From Aedes albopictus (taxonomy: Eukaryota > Arthropoda > Insecta > Diptera > Culicidae), in the NCBI RefSeq assembly GCF_035046485.1, contig NC_085138.1, positions 24,150,800 through 24,214,799 of the forward strand: a stretch of 64,000 nt of DNA. Reading direction: 5' to 3'. The notes under the pieces were generated by a model, which ran no database searches, had not been told where the DNA came from, and saw only the letters and a list, made by a program, of their open reading frames with translations. A program made the translations under genes and the position numbers. Shown here in pieces: positions 47,672-58,560 of this stretch (position 1 is its first letter; each line of letters starts with the position of its first letter).

Positions 47672-47844
47672 TGTGGTGACGAGTACCTGACTCGTCTATA
47701 AGCACAACTTATGTAAGCATTCAATACCATTCTATGCCCATATGATGACTGTGTGGTGGCGCGATGACCGGCGCTTGCTGTATAGCGTGATTCGGCTAGT
47801 CAGTCTTTCGTACACTCTCATGCTTAGCACACGCGGCTACCACA
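47672..47844 (+). repeat. 5' LTR, 173 bp
   Basis: TGTGGTGACGAGTACCTGAC to CACACGCGGCTACCACA. Identical to the 3' LTR at every base by direct comparison. No clear AATAAA. Confidence 0.95.
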
Positions 47845-47846
47845 AG

Positions 47847-47857
47847 TGGCGACGAGG
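47847..47857 (+). promoter_or_regulatory. Primer-binding site, tRNA-Ser type
   Basis: TGGCGACGAGG, two bases after the LTR, is complementary to CCTCGTCGCCA, the expected 3' end of an insect tRNA-Ser (GACGAGG acceptor strand). Confidence 0.75.
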
Positions 47858-48892
47858 AGAAAACGAGAAAACGAACGGAAAAGCATTTTAATTTGCGGCA
47901 GTGCGTGTAAAATTGTGAAAAATATTCGGTTATTAATCCGTATTGAAGAAAAAGTGGAAAAAAATTAACGCGTGTGAAAAAAGGCTCAAAAATGGATTTG
48001 CATATGCAAGGTGTGCGCAAGTGACGCGTGAAAAAAGCCGACTGTGCAATCGTTCTATTGTTGCTGATGACCTTGCGCGCGTGGCATTGAAAAGAAAAGA
48101 AAGTGGCTGGTTGGCGCATGAAGTGTAATCGCTGCAAAGCGAATAAGGGAAAGGAAATGTTGCAATATAGTGATGGTGTCACTGTGATGAATTGGTTCTT
48201 CACAAGAAACTTCTGATGGAGATTTTCATTTAACGGTGCGTTTTGAATTTGATCGTGTATAAAAGGTACGTACATCGCATGTTAAATGAAAGATAACAAG
48301 CCTGTTATTGAATCTACTGAATTGCAATTGTATTAGAAATTCTAAAATTGGAATCGTAACTCTTACTTATGCAAAGCATAAAAGTTGAATGCACGCAGAA
48401 AACGGAAATTTCACCAAATTATTAGTTCGTCGAACTTTTGAATGGATGTTGTCCTAGTGAAAATGAATAGCGCAATATTACTGCATTTTTAGCATTTTAC
48501 ACACTCGAGATTTCAAGAGACTCAATGGAAGTTCGGATCCTCATGTTAGAAAGTTAAGTTTTATTAGCTATAATCGCCAACTGTTGTTCTATCGGCTCTC
48601 CACAGTTATTGAGCGTATGATTTCTCGCTTTGTTTTGAATGGCATGTTTGTTGATCATCCAAATGTGTTTATATACAAAAGTTATTATAGTGACTTGCCC
48701 AGAACTCATTCAGTGGCAGGGGAAAATGACTGAAGTCATAGAAGCAGGTAATTATCCTATTTTTGACAAGAACACACTAGGCATCGATTATCGATTGCAC
48801 GGTTTTATACAACATAGTTTATTTTGCTGGTAATCCATATGTTGATAATTGCATATGTAATAGTTGTCTTGTTGTATTAAGTTTCAGTTTCA

Positions 48893-49229
48893 GCTTCGTG
48901 GCCGTGAGGCTAGAGGCGTCAGTCATCTAGGCGTTTCATTAGCCTCAGAGTGTGGGTTCGATTCCCGCTCTAGTCGGGGAAAACTTTTCGTCAAACGGAA
49001 AATTCTCCACTGTGCTACTGGGTGCTACGTGTGTTGTCCGTTGTCTAATGATAGTGGTTGCTCAGTCTGTACAACCTCTGGTTGAAGACGGTGTAGTGTA
49101 TTTATGAAATCATAACAAAGCGGCACCAGCTAGTTTGCTATAATCATTGCGGAAAGTTAACAGAATTTTGTGTGACATCCTACAAATAGCAGCGTCATTC
49201 CATTCAAAAAAAAAAAAAAAAAAAAAAAA
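48893..49229 (+). mobile_element. tRNA-derived SINE inside the LTR element, with poly(A)
   Basis: The head has a perfect B box GGTTCGATTCC (48955-48965); the A box is degenerate. Tail contains AACTTTTCGTCAAACGG and a CTGTACAACCTCTGG block. An A24 run at 49206-49229 may be its tail. Carried as a passenger by the LTR element. Confidence 0.6.
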
Positions 49230-49409
49230 TGAGGAAGTGCTAATCAGGACTTCGATGATTCTCTGAAAACATTATTAAGTTCAATGAGGAAATGCAGAAA
49301 GCACCATGTCTGACACTGTTAGCTCTAGGAACAGATTCACGATTCAATTTTAAGACAGCAGAGATGAATTGTGAATAAATTTACGGACGGCGCAGGGAAA
49401 ACAGTTAAA

Positions 49410-50395
49410 TATTAGGTTTGGGAAAGTGCAGAAAACCACTGTGATTAAATTCACTAAAAGAGCAGAGAAGAAACCAATGACATTCGTTGAAAGAATAAAG
49501 ATGCATAGTGACCAAATTCACCGACTGGACAAAAAAATGTGCAATGATTAAATTCGTTAAAAGAGTGCAGAGAAGCACTGTGATTAAATTCACTGACAGC
49601 GCAGAAAAGAGAAGTCAATGATTAAATTCGTTGAGAGAGTGCAGAGAAGTACTGTGATTAAATTCACTGACAGCGCCAGAAAAGAGAAGTGAATGATTAA
49701 ATTCATTGAAACAGTGGAGAGCACTGTGATTAAATTCACTGAAAGCGCAGAAAAGAGAAGTCAATGTTTAAATTCGTTGAGAGAGTGCAGAGAAGTACTG
49801 TGATTAAATTCACTGAAAAAAGGAAACAAACTGTAAAGCATGAGCAGAGATGACCGTACAATTCGTAGTTGCTACTCCGTTACTGATCAGAACAGTCAAC
49901 ATTGCACAGGGAACCAAATGGATGGGGCCTGGGTGTAGCTTTCCATCCTCAATGTGCAATTTTGAAGGTTCAAAACTTTATATTGTCAGTACCGGCGCCG
50001 GCCACGTCCTTACGGTCATCGGGGAAGGGAAGGAATGTTGGTGTGACATCCGTTGCTACTAGAGACCGTGTGTACCTCCGCATCCCCACGGTTGTCACAG
50101 GAAGGAAGTTTGTTAGTGGGAAGGGAATGGATAGAAAGTTACATAGATCTGGATTCACATTGGTAAGTGATGTGAGCTATGCAACCCTTGATATGATTTA
50201 GTCTTCCGCCAGCCGGGTGAAAAAAAGGAATCAATCAATGATTAAAATCGTTGAGAGTGTGGAGAAGTACTGTGATTGAATTCACTGGTGACGCAGAGAA
50301 AACTGTTATTGATGGATCACGTCGAGGGAGTGATTAGATTCACTGATAGCGCAGAATAAAGAGTCAATGATTAAATTCGTTGAGAGAGGGATATC
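49410..50395 (+). repeat. Tandem repeat of about 74 bp inside the LTR element, split by a ~380-bp block
   Basis: Units share GTGATTAAATTCACTGA and AATGATTAAATTCGTTGAGA with GTGCAGAGAAGTACT between. Copies run 49425-49840 and resume at about 50236. The intervening block 49845-50222 is GC-richer with frames of 70 and 99 codons and no recognised domain; it may be captured sequence. Confidence 0.7.
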
Positions 50396-50636
50396 AGCGG
50401 TGTCATGGCCGCATTTTACGTAATTTATTTTTAGGCCTCTTCCTGTCAGATCGGTGTAACACGCTAAAAATAATTTACGCAAAAGGTAATTTACTCGAAA
50501 AAAAATACACAGTCATGAATATCATTGGGTACCGGACTGGACACACAAAATTTTATCGTTATCTTTGGTACATCGAGGTCTTGAAATTAGTCTATGGTGA
50601 TATGACTGAATGTGTGGCTACGGCTGGCAATAACTG

Positions 50637-50830
50637 TGTGGGCCCATGTAACTTGGCTACTTAGCAGGACCCGCCGTTTCCTGGTCGATCCAGGAACTTT
50701 TCGTAACGTAAATTTCTTGACTTCCTTGGGCATCGCCTGTTACACAATATACATGTAAAATGGTCATTGACAGGGAAAGCTCTCACTTAATAACTGTAGA
50801 AGGGTTTATAGAACACAGAGCTTCGAAGCA
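50637..50830 (+). mobile_element. Feilai: Degenerate Feilai-like SINE inside the LTR element
   Basis: GGGCCCATGTAACTTGGCTA head, GGTCGATCCAGGAACTTTTC, CTTGACTTCCTTGGGCAT, AAAATGGTCATTGACAGGG and TTAATAACTGT follow Feilai in order with many substitutions and a deleted B box. It is much older in appearance than the LTRs are. Confidence 0.7.
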
Positions 50831-52833
50831 ACAAAACCTGCTTGAATTTGACGTTAAGAATAGCCAACGAAAAAAGAAAGAGAATCGATAAAAGAGACAT
50901 CGACTCAATTCCTTGAGAGTTCGGATAGGTAAAAATAAGAATTGCTCATACCATGTACATTGATTCAAATCGACAAGGGGTTCTCATTCTGGTATATTCG
51001 ACACACTTTAAGATGATTCGGGTTGACGTGTTGTTTTCATTATCTTCCCTTTCTTTCTGACAATTTGCCTTGCGAAGATGAAAATATTTATTTCCACTAT
51101 AAACGATCCATATAAACGATCAAATGTATAGTCCATAATATGGAGTAGAATATGATATTTGCATCTCACTAATAAAAGAACAATGGCGGATGATTCAACC
51201 ACCGTACTGTCCGGCCTTAACCTTCATCATCCGGTGTTTCTAAACGAACTAGGTGGTTGTACGCATTGGCTAATGGAAATGCTTTTGAAACGAGTGGAGG
51301 AAGGAACAACACAATTTGCGAATGGGAGAGAGCATGCCTGGTTCAATGTCGAGTCGCCTAAAATGGTTACGGCTATGGATCCTAGATTTCTTACCGTTAT
51401 TTCACTGCTATAGAAATGCATACGGACAAATGTTATGAATGCTATCAAAAGACGGTAGTACATACGTGGGCCTAATATGTAGTAATGTTTTATAATGATA
51501 CCCGCAACGTGAAAAGGCGTCTTGCAGCTGCAAATCTGACTTACTATGGGCTTCAGAACTAAAATTTCTGACGAAGTAAAAATAATAAGAAACTGGTTGT
51601 TCTAGGTGACCACGAGTTCTGGATGCTGGAAGAAGTCGATGTCTTTTAACTTAAGGTGTTGTGAACAATACTCGGTGGTAAAGTAGAAAATGGCGCACAG
51701 TGGCATTGCTGAATCACAAGGTAAATTACCTGTATAATTTCATGAATACAGTCATGCTAAGCAAACCGGCAAGGCTGTGCTGGACTTGTCATATCGTATG
51801 GATGCCGGAAGGTTACAGACGAGGATAATATTCAATGGACAACGAAGGAGAGACCAGCGACCCCGTGCAAAGCTGCACACAGGCTGTTTACAATTAAAGA
51901 TTATCTAAAAGCACTTGAATTAAGGTGAGTGGAAGTAATTGGTCTAAGACCGGGTCCAATAAAGAAGGATTCTTCATTCTGTGTAGATTCATCGGAGCGA
52001 TTTATAGTCCAACAAGTAAATTGTTCTACACTTTTCGGATATTTGTTCGTTAAAAGCGATTTGGTCTCATTAAAAGTACTACTCTGAGAAGATCAAGTGT
52101 GAATAAAAAGTAAAAATATTTAAATACTGTCCCATTTATTTGCGTTGCAAACAACTAGACATCCTAGGTAATCAATAAGAATTTAAACAAGCCGTATTTT
52201 AGCATTATATCTACGTTTGCTCTGTCATAGCAGCTCCACTGCTAATCTGCCCCAGATCAGTAACTGAACTGCTATTTAAAATCTGAGAGATGCTGCGCAG
52301 CATTTTAAATGTACCATGTATGCGATGGATAGGGTACCGACACGATAGATTCAGGTGTTTTGTCTTGAAAAAAGCTGAGAATATGTATTACTCTTAATAC
52401 TTGAATTCATTGGGAGTTCTATGGATTATAAGACATAATATATATGTTTTATGAAAGATCACAAAACATTAAATAACTACCCAAGAAACAGTTTCGCTGA
52501 ATAAAAGTGGAACAAACGACCCTTAAGCAAACTTTATCTTAAGAAACTGCTATTCAGCTAGTTCTGATCCTAACAAAAGTTAGGAATATCGCCGAGGACC
52601 TAAGAAAGAAATCAACCTTGGACACACAAAAATCTTGTTCAAGCTCTTGTTCGAAAGAGAAGTGAATCTATGGATCCAGGCATAACCTAGCATTTAATTT
52701 TAAATAAATAATCAAAGGTAAGGAAAGATGGTTTAGGACACTACTTTGAAAAATGACGATTGCACTTTTATGCGTTGAGTTCCCAATGAACTTCCTTCAA
52801 CAAGTCGTTGTTGCTAAATAACAAATTCAATTC

Positions 52834-52844
52834 GGAAAGGGAGA
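52834..52844 (+). promoter_or_regulatory. Polypurine tract
   Basis: GGAAAGGGAGA immediately before the 3' LTR, the expected plus-strand primer. Confidence 0.8.
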
Positions 52845-53017
52845 TGTGGTGACGAGTACCTGACTCGTCTATAAGCACAACTTATGTAAGCATTCAATAC
52901 CATTCTATGCCCATATGATGACTGTGTGGTGGCGCGATGACCGGCGCTTGCTGTATAGCGTGATTCGGCTAGTCAGTCTTTCGTACACTCTCATGCTTAG
53001 CACACGCGGCTACCACA
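52845..53017 (+). repeat. 3' LTR, 173 bp
   Basis: Identical to 47672-47844. Followed by the target duplicate GAGTC (53018-53022). Confidence 0.95.
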
Positions 53018-53846
53018 GAGTCCATTCAAGGATTCCTTCAATAATTCGTCCGGAAATTATCTGCAGACATGGTCAGATTTTTTATCTAGGGATTCCTGAA
53101 TATAGAAAATCTTCCAAGAATTCGCTAAGAAACCTCTCCTGAGATTCCCAAAACGATTCCTCATTGGATTGTTTCCGGGATTATTAGTGGGGTTTCTTCA
53201 CAAATTCCTCCAGGAATTCACCCGGGAATTCCTTCTAATAATCTTTTAGAAACAACTTCCAGGATTATTTTAAAAATACCTCCAAGAACTTTTCTTGGAT
53301 TTTTTCAAAAATTCATCCTGGAATTCTTTCAGAATCTCCTCCAGGAATTAATCCAAGACTTCCTCCAAGAATCAATCCAGGAATTCATTTTCGGATTGCT
53401 TCAGGAACTTCTCCAGGGTTTCCTTCAGGAACTGCTACAGGTATTCCTCCAAGAGTTCCTCCACGTATCTTTTTTAGGATTCCTTCAGGATTTCTTCAGG
53501 AATTTCAGCGATTTCTTCAGTACTTCCTCCTGGGATTTCTTTAGAAACTATTCCTAGAATTTCTTCAGAAGTTAATCTTTGGAATTCTTCAGGTATTCTT
53601 CCTGGGATTCCTCCAAGAGTTCGTCAAAGGATTCCTCCAGAAATTAATCGAGGAATTCTTCCAGGATTCTCCCAGGTATTCTTTCATGATTCTTTCATGA
53701 ATTCTTCCAGGATTCCTCTGGAAATTAAAAAATGGATTCCTCTTAAAATTCCAACAGGGATTCGTCCGGGAGTTCATCTTGGAATTCTTCCAGAGATTCC
53801 TCTAGGAATTTCCCCAGGGATTTCTACAGGTATTCCTCTAAAGATA
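53018..53846 (+). repeat. Decayed TTCCTCCAGGAATT satellite, middle segment
   Basis: Continues the array interrupted by the LTR element. Frames of 62-75 codons are its translations. Confidence 0.85.
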
Positions 53847-54083
53847 CACGCTCAAAAAACCGTTCTGATAAACGTGAACAAACAAACGCAAATATAAGAA
53901 CAATCAAATATACTCCGTGAACTGGAACTAGTTCTAGCTGTCAATATGGGCATTCTAGAAAACGTGAAATCTAGTTCACGGTGTACATTTCTTATTGTTG
54001 TTATCGTTGCTATGCATAGTTCCCGTTTGTTCCCGTTGCCGTGATTGGGAGTGCACGTATATCGGAACGGATTTTTTTGCGTG
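53847..54083. mobile_element. MITE of 237 bp with TA target site
   Basis: CACGCTCAAAAAACCGTTCT and the reversed CACGCAAAAAAATCCGTTCC form inverted ends flanked by TA (53845-53846, 54084-54085). Inner inverted pair CCGTGAACT/AGTTCACGG. Splits the satellite. Confidence 0.75.
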
Positions 54084-54241
54084 TACGAATTCCTGTAGAG
54101 ATTCCTCCAGGGATTCCTCCTAAAAGTGCTCCAGTGGTTCTTCAAGGAAATTCTCTAGGAATTCCTCCAGGGTTTTCTCATGGAATTTATGCAAAGATTC
54201 ATCTAGAGGTTTCTCCAGGAACTCTTACAGGCATGTCTCCA
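54084..54241 (+). repeat. Decayed TTCCTCCAGG satellite, short segment
   Basis: Between the MITE and the 3.8-kb element. Confidence 0.8.
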
Positions 54242-55129
54242 CCCGAGCAGAGGGGAATATCAAATTAATAACTACGAATTTACAAAACCTGTTTTTATAT
54301 CTCGTTTTGTTATTATTGTATTATCAAAGCATTACGTTTCCATAACATGTTTTGTTGGACAATCTCATTTTGTTATGACCAAGCTATTGGTATACAGCCA
54401 TTACATACTATTTCAATATTACATTTTGTTGTGAAACAAGTTTGATTATTATTGTATTATTGAGAGTGTACCAATACTTTATGCTATTGCTATCAAAACT
54501 TAAACAAGTTTTGAAATAAATCCGACGTCATTCAACAACGTTATTTACAATATTTCGCGAGTTATGCTTACGGTATCATATTTGTTAAGAGGTGTGGTAT
54601 ATTACGTGACATGGAGGTACTGTAATGTGTACAAAACCAAGTCCCTGCTGGGCGCCGCGAGGTTTGAAATTGACTGAGTTGTAGCTGAAAAGTTCCCAAA
54701 ATATCAGCCACTGCCCAAGTGGCGTAGTACCCTACATACATCAAAACGTGAACATAGCGACGATATTGAAGGTTGGGTTTGAAAGGGACGTTCCAGATTC
54801 CGCATTTGACATGAGAATTTCAATTATAAAAATGTCAAACTAATTTAGTAAACTTGTTTGAACGAAGCTAATACAGACAGCTGAATCCAAAATTGTAGAT
54901 GGTTTTGAATAAGATTTTTCAGAAATATTTTATATTTTCACATTTTTTCCCTGTCGTTCCAGAGGATGAAGTCGGATTTACCTATTTGTGGTAAAAGATT
55001 ACATTAATAGTTTAAAATACGCCTATGAGGGAAAAGAGAAACTTAAGTTCGCAATGATTGTTCCGTTATTCTCACATGCTGGTCTAAATATGTATGTATA
55101 ACATTCTCAGCCAACACGAAGTCATATAT

Positions 55130-55236
55130 GATGTAGAAAAGGATGCTAATGTGGAGGCCATATGCGTACATGCTTTCATTTAACCACGGGTAAAGTGTGC
55201 GCATATCGCCTCCACTTTAGCATCCTATTCAACATC
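55130..55236. ncRNA. Candidate hairpin, 41-bp arms with five spaced mismatches
   Basis: Arms 55130-55170 and 55196-55236 pair along 41 positions with five isolated mismatches or wobbles and a 25-base loop. Both arms contain AGGATGCTAA and GTGGAGGC blocks when read in the same sense. The size and the even scatter of mismatches resemble a microRNA precursor, but a decayed MITE gives the same shape. No expression evidence. Confidence 0.3.
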
Positions 55237-55465
55237 ATGTGTAATTGTTTGATATCATAACTAATTTTGCTTTCGGGATGTTATCAATAACTCTTTAATA
55301 TCAAAATTTGTTATTGAAATATTTCCCAAATTCACTGTTATTAAGTTGTTATTGACACTAACAAAACATGTTATTATATTGATTTTCCAGGAACAAATTT
55401 TTGTTATGTAACTTGTTATTTTGCCGCTTATGACAGACAAGTTTATAACTCAATATGTTATGTTA

Positions 55466-57980
55466 GACCAAGCCCACTCATGGGCTCCATCAAGCGTTTT
55501 AACGTTAAGTATAGCCCCGAACAAAGAAGCGAACCGCACCGGTCGTGGCTAAGTAGGGCTCGAAAGCGAAAAGTTTACGTACGGTTCGTAGCAGGGCTTA
55601 GAATATAGAGACACGCAAAGTACGGTCTCTATCCGTAGGCTCGTGCGCTCTCTCGCGTTTAGCTCTCTGGGTAGCGTAAAGAGGAGACGAAAGAACATGA
55701 GTATGGATTTGTTGCCAGGTATATAGTTTCTAGAGAATGATTTTCTTGTTTTTATTTTAGTTTGCATCAAATATTTATTTTTTTTTATTTTTACTTGCTT
55801 TGAAATTTTCAACCAAACAATATCATAGATCGTTACACGAATAACACAACAAATTGTCTGACATACAATTGTGATAGAGTGACAATACAAACGCAGAAAA
55901 ATTGTAGTTTTAAATTGACAAGCTTTGCTTAAGTATGTTATGAATAAAGTTTTCTCTTCTTCGCGAATTTTAGGATCATGCATAACGAAAATGTATTGAT
56001 TTTCTTATAAAAATAGTTACGATTGTTCATAATCACACCTTTAGTTTTTGATTCGACCGATCGTTTCGAAACTAATATTTGAAGAAATGTATAGTGATTC
56101 AGTGAGTTTTGCTATTTTAACACGTACATGTTTGAGCCGGGGTTTCTACGCAGCAAGTAAAGTTTGGTTTCGCACATTTAGAAAAATGTCCAAATAAATA
56201 ACTCGCGAAGCTCCGGTGAGAAGATGTAACCCAAAAAGATACCATTTGACGGTAACAAGTGACCACAAGGTTTTTTCTTTCTTCACTTTCCGGGCTGAGA
56301 TCCCCCGTTTTGAAAGAGCTGTGCCTCGCCTTTCGTTCTGTCGTGTATATTTCGAAAAAGGCAAAGGAGTTTTGGTTTGATTGCTGTTTTTGAAAATGGT
56401 GGTCGTCAGTGGGTGGTTTATTAAATATAAAGCCTGGAACACATAGCGTCCGTTCCGTCGAGGTTTGCGTTTTTTTTGACAGTTTTCCCATGGGAAATGT
56501 GTCAAACTACTGTCACGCACACGTAAACGTATGCATTGTGTGGGGCACTTAAGTTTAAAAATATAAATTAAATAAACTAGACATTAGGAAGAAAGTGTGC
56601 GAAATGGGTAACCTCACCCTTGTAGAAACAATAGGGCAAAACAGAAAAAAAAATCTGCGAAGACCCCATGTGAATAACACCGATCATACAGAATAGCAAG
56701 TTCGACATTAGATCTATAAAAACAACCCAACATTTGGGGAGATCTTTCCAATATTACACATTTATTCACAGCTCTTTTATCCACCTTTTCATATATTTAA
56801 AACATATTCATCAACATGTTATCTGGATCGTTTGGTACAATATGTCCACGCATCCTTCCTCCCCTGTAAATTCGAGAAGTACCTTGCCGAAAGAAAATAT
56901 TCTGTACTCCAAGTATTTCGAAGAATCATCTTTGCGCGTAAATACAACGCAGTAGACCTGGCCGCTTTGATGCATGTGTCATATCTATGATATGCTGCAA
57001 GCATCAATATTGACAAGAAAAGTAACACGATTGCTTTCCAGGGTGATTCCAAAGATGCTTTGACTGTACCTAACTCAATTCAGATATCATAGAAACACTT
57101 CAGTAATTTTTTTTGTAAAAACATAATCATACCGATAAAAATCTAAAAAAAAATGTAGTCGAGCTGCCAAGTTTCATCAATTTAAATAGGCGGTGTGCAG
57201 GGCTGCCATATTGTAGGTTCCTCGTTATAGAAAAAGCAAGGTGTTGGATGTTAAGATACAACAATTGTTGTATGAAGTGCCAAAAAGGAGAGTGGGCTCA
57301 TTATGTACTTTGACAAATACGCAGTCTACTTCAAGCGCATAGAATCTGCTTCCAACAAAATATTCATATACCAGCATCCAAAGGATCGCAATATATATTA
57401 AGATTTCCGATTGATGCTTTGTAACTAAAAGGTTGTGACTGAGTGTAGAATTAGCTGATGTTAAAATACACGTTAATGGAAAAAGGTTGCGCAAACTTAT
57501 CGCAGACTGTTGGAAGACAGCTTCTACTATAACCAGGATTCAAGAATCTTGACCTACGCGAAGTTGTAAAGAAGACAACTACGTTATAAATGTGTTGGAA
57601 ATGCAAGGGATGTAACTATTCAATAAACCTTATTATTAAAAAAGATGCTCAAAATCTCAAATTCAGATAAATTTCTTGCGAAAAAGGCAACATGGATATC
57701 GAAGAGATGGATACTATTTTAGATAAAAATTCAACCTACAAGTCATACAGTAAGCAACAAACACATAATTAAAAAAAAAAAATATTGCGATGATTTACAT
57801 AAGTGCAAAAAACCGATGGTACGGATAGAATAGAGACCACCGGTGCGCAAAGGCGACCGATCATTATTTTACTCACATGGAAACGAACGACCGGTGCGAA
57901 AATGGGTAGATAACGAAATTAAAAATCGTTAACGACGTGCTGTTGCGTGTGTAGTATGAAGCCCACGAGTGGGCTTGGTC
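55466..57980. mobile_element. TTA-flanked element of 2,515 bp (PIF/Harbinger-like?)
   Basis: GACCAAGCCCACTCATGGGC and the reversed GACCAAGCCCACTCGTGGGC are near-identical inverted ends, each with its own small AGCCCA/TGGGCT hairpin. TTA flanks both sides (55463-55465, 57981-57983), which suits PIF/Harbinger. Minus frames of 124-144 codons (55549-55983, 56117-56520) have no recognised transposase or Myb motif; they overlap each other and are not called as genes. Confidence 0.6.
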
Positions 57981-58071
57981 TTAATAACATAAAAATAACT
58001 AATTCCATTATGCAGTTATTTTGCCAAAATAACGCATTTTGTTATGCTGTTATTATTCTCTTCTGCTCGGG

Positions 58072-58560
58072 CAGGGGTTCCTCCAGGCACTTCTTCAGGA
58101 ATTGCTCTAGGAATTTCCAAAGGAATTATTGGATCATTTCATAGATAAATTCCTGGAGGAAATCCTGAAGAAATACCTGGGGTGATTCCTGGAGGAGCTT
58201 TTGGTGAAATTCCTGAAACAATCCCTGGGGAAATACCTGGATAAAATCCTGGAAAATTACTAGAGCAATTCATCCAGGAGTTTGTTTGTTCCGGGAGTTT
58301 ATTCATCTCCGAGAAAACTTTAAGGAATTCTTCCACAAGTTTATTCTGGAATTCATCCATGAACTCCTTCAAGAATACCCCCCTCTTGAAAAGTAGTTTC
58401 TTAAGAAATTCGTTCTGTGATTCTTTCAGTTATATATTCTGTAAATTTCTCCAGATATTTTTTCTTTAATACATTCCTGCTATTCGTCCAGATATTTGTC
58501 AGAGATTTTTTACAGGGACACCTCGAGCGTATGCTCCAGTGATAGTTTCAAGGCTTTAAC
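58072..58560 (+). repeat. Decayed TTCCTCCAGG satellite, last segment
   Basis: GGAATTCCTGG- and ATACCTGGGG-type units; the 77-codon minus frame at 58139 is its translation. Confidence 0.75.

Larger units (their letters stand above)
47672..53017 (+). mobile_element. Non-autonomous LTR retrotransposon (LARD-like), 5,346 bp
   Basis: Two 173-bp LTRs are identical and bounded by TGT...ACA. GAGTC duplicates the target on both sides. A primer-binding site and a polypurine tract are in the expected places. The 5.0-kb interior lacks gag, protease, reverse transcriptase, RNase H and integrase motifs on either strand; the longest sense frame is about 99 codons. It contains a SINE with A24 tail, a 74-bp-type tandem repeat and an old Feilai copy. 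The tRNA-Ser primer site is like that of mag-type Ty3 elements, which may supply the proteins. Known class: large retrotransposon derivatives, described mainly from plants. Confidence 0.85.
54242..58071. mobile_element. Inverted-repeat element CCCGAGCAGA...TCTGCTCGGG, containing a second element
   Basis: CCCGAGCAGAGGGGAATA and the reversed right end CCCGAGCAGAAGAGAATA are inverted. The interior is rich in TTGTTATTATTG-type AT sequence. Without the nested element at 55466-57980 it is about 1.3 kb. No target duplication is clear and no coding is seen. Confidence 0.6.

Noticed and set aside
47796..48275. 159-codon minus-strand frame over the 5' LTR and leader
   Set aside because: Antisense to the LTR element, no recognised motif; gag or pol would be expected in sense.
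56117..56520. Two overlapping 124-codon minus frames as transposase
   Set aside because: Overlap in different frames and show no DDE or DNA-binding motif by eye; noted within the TTA element instead.
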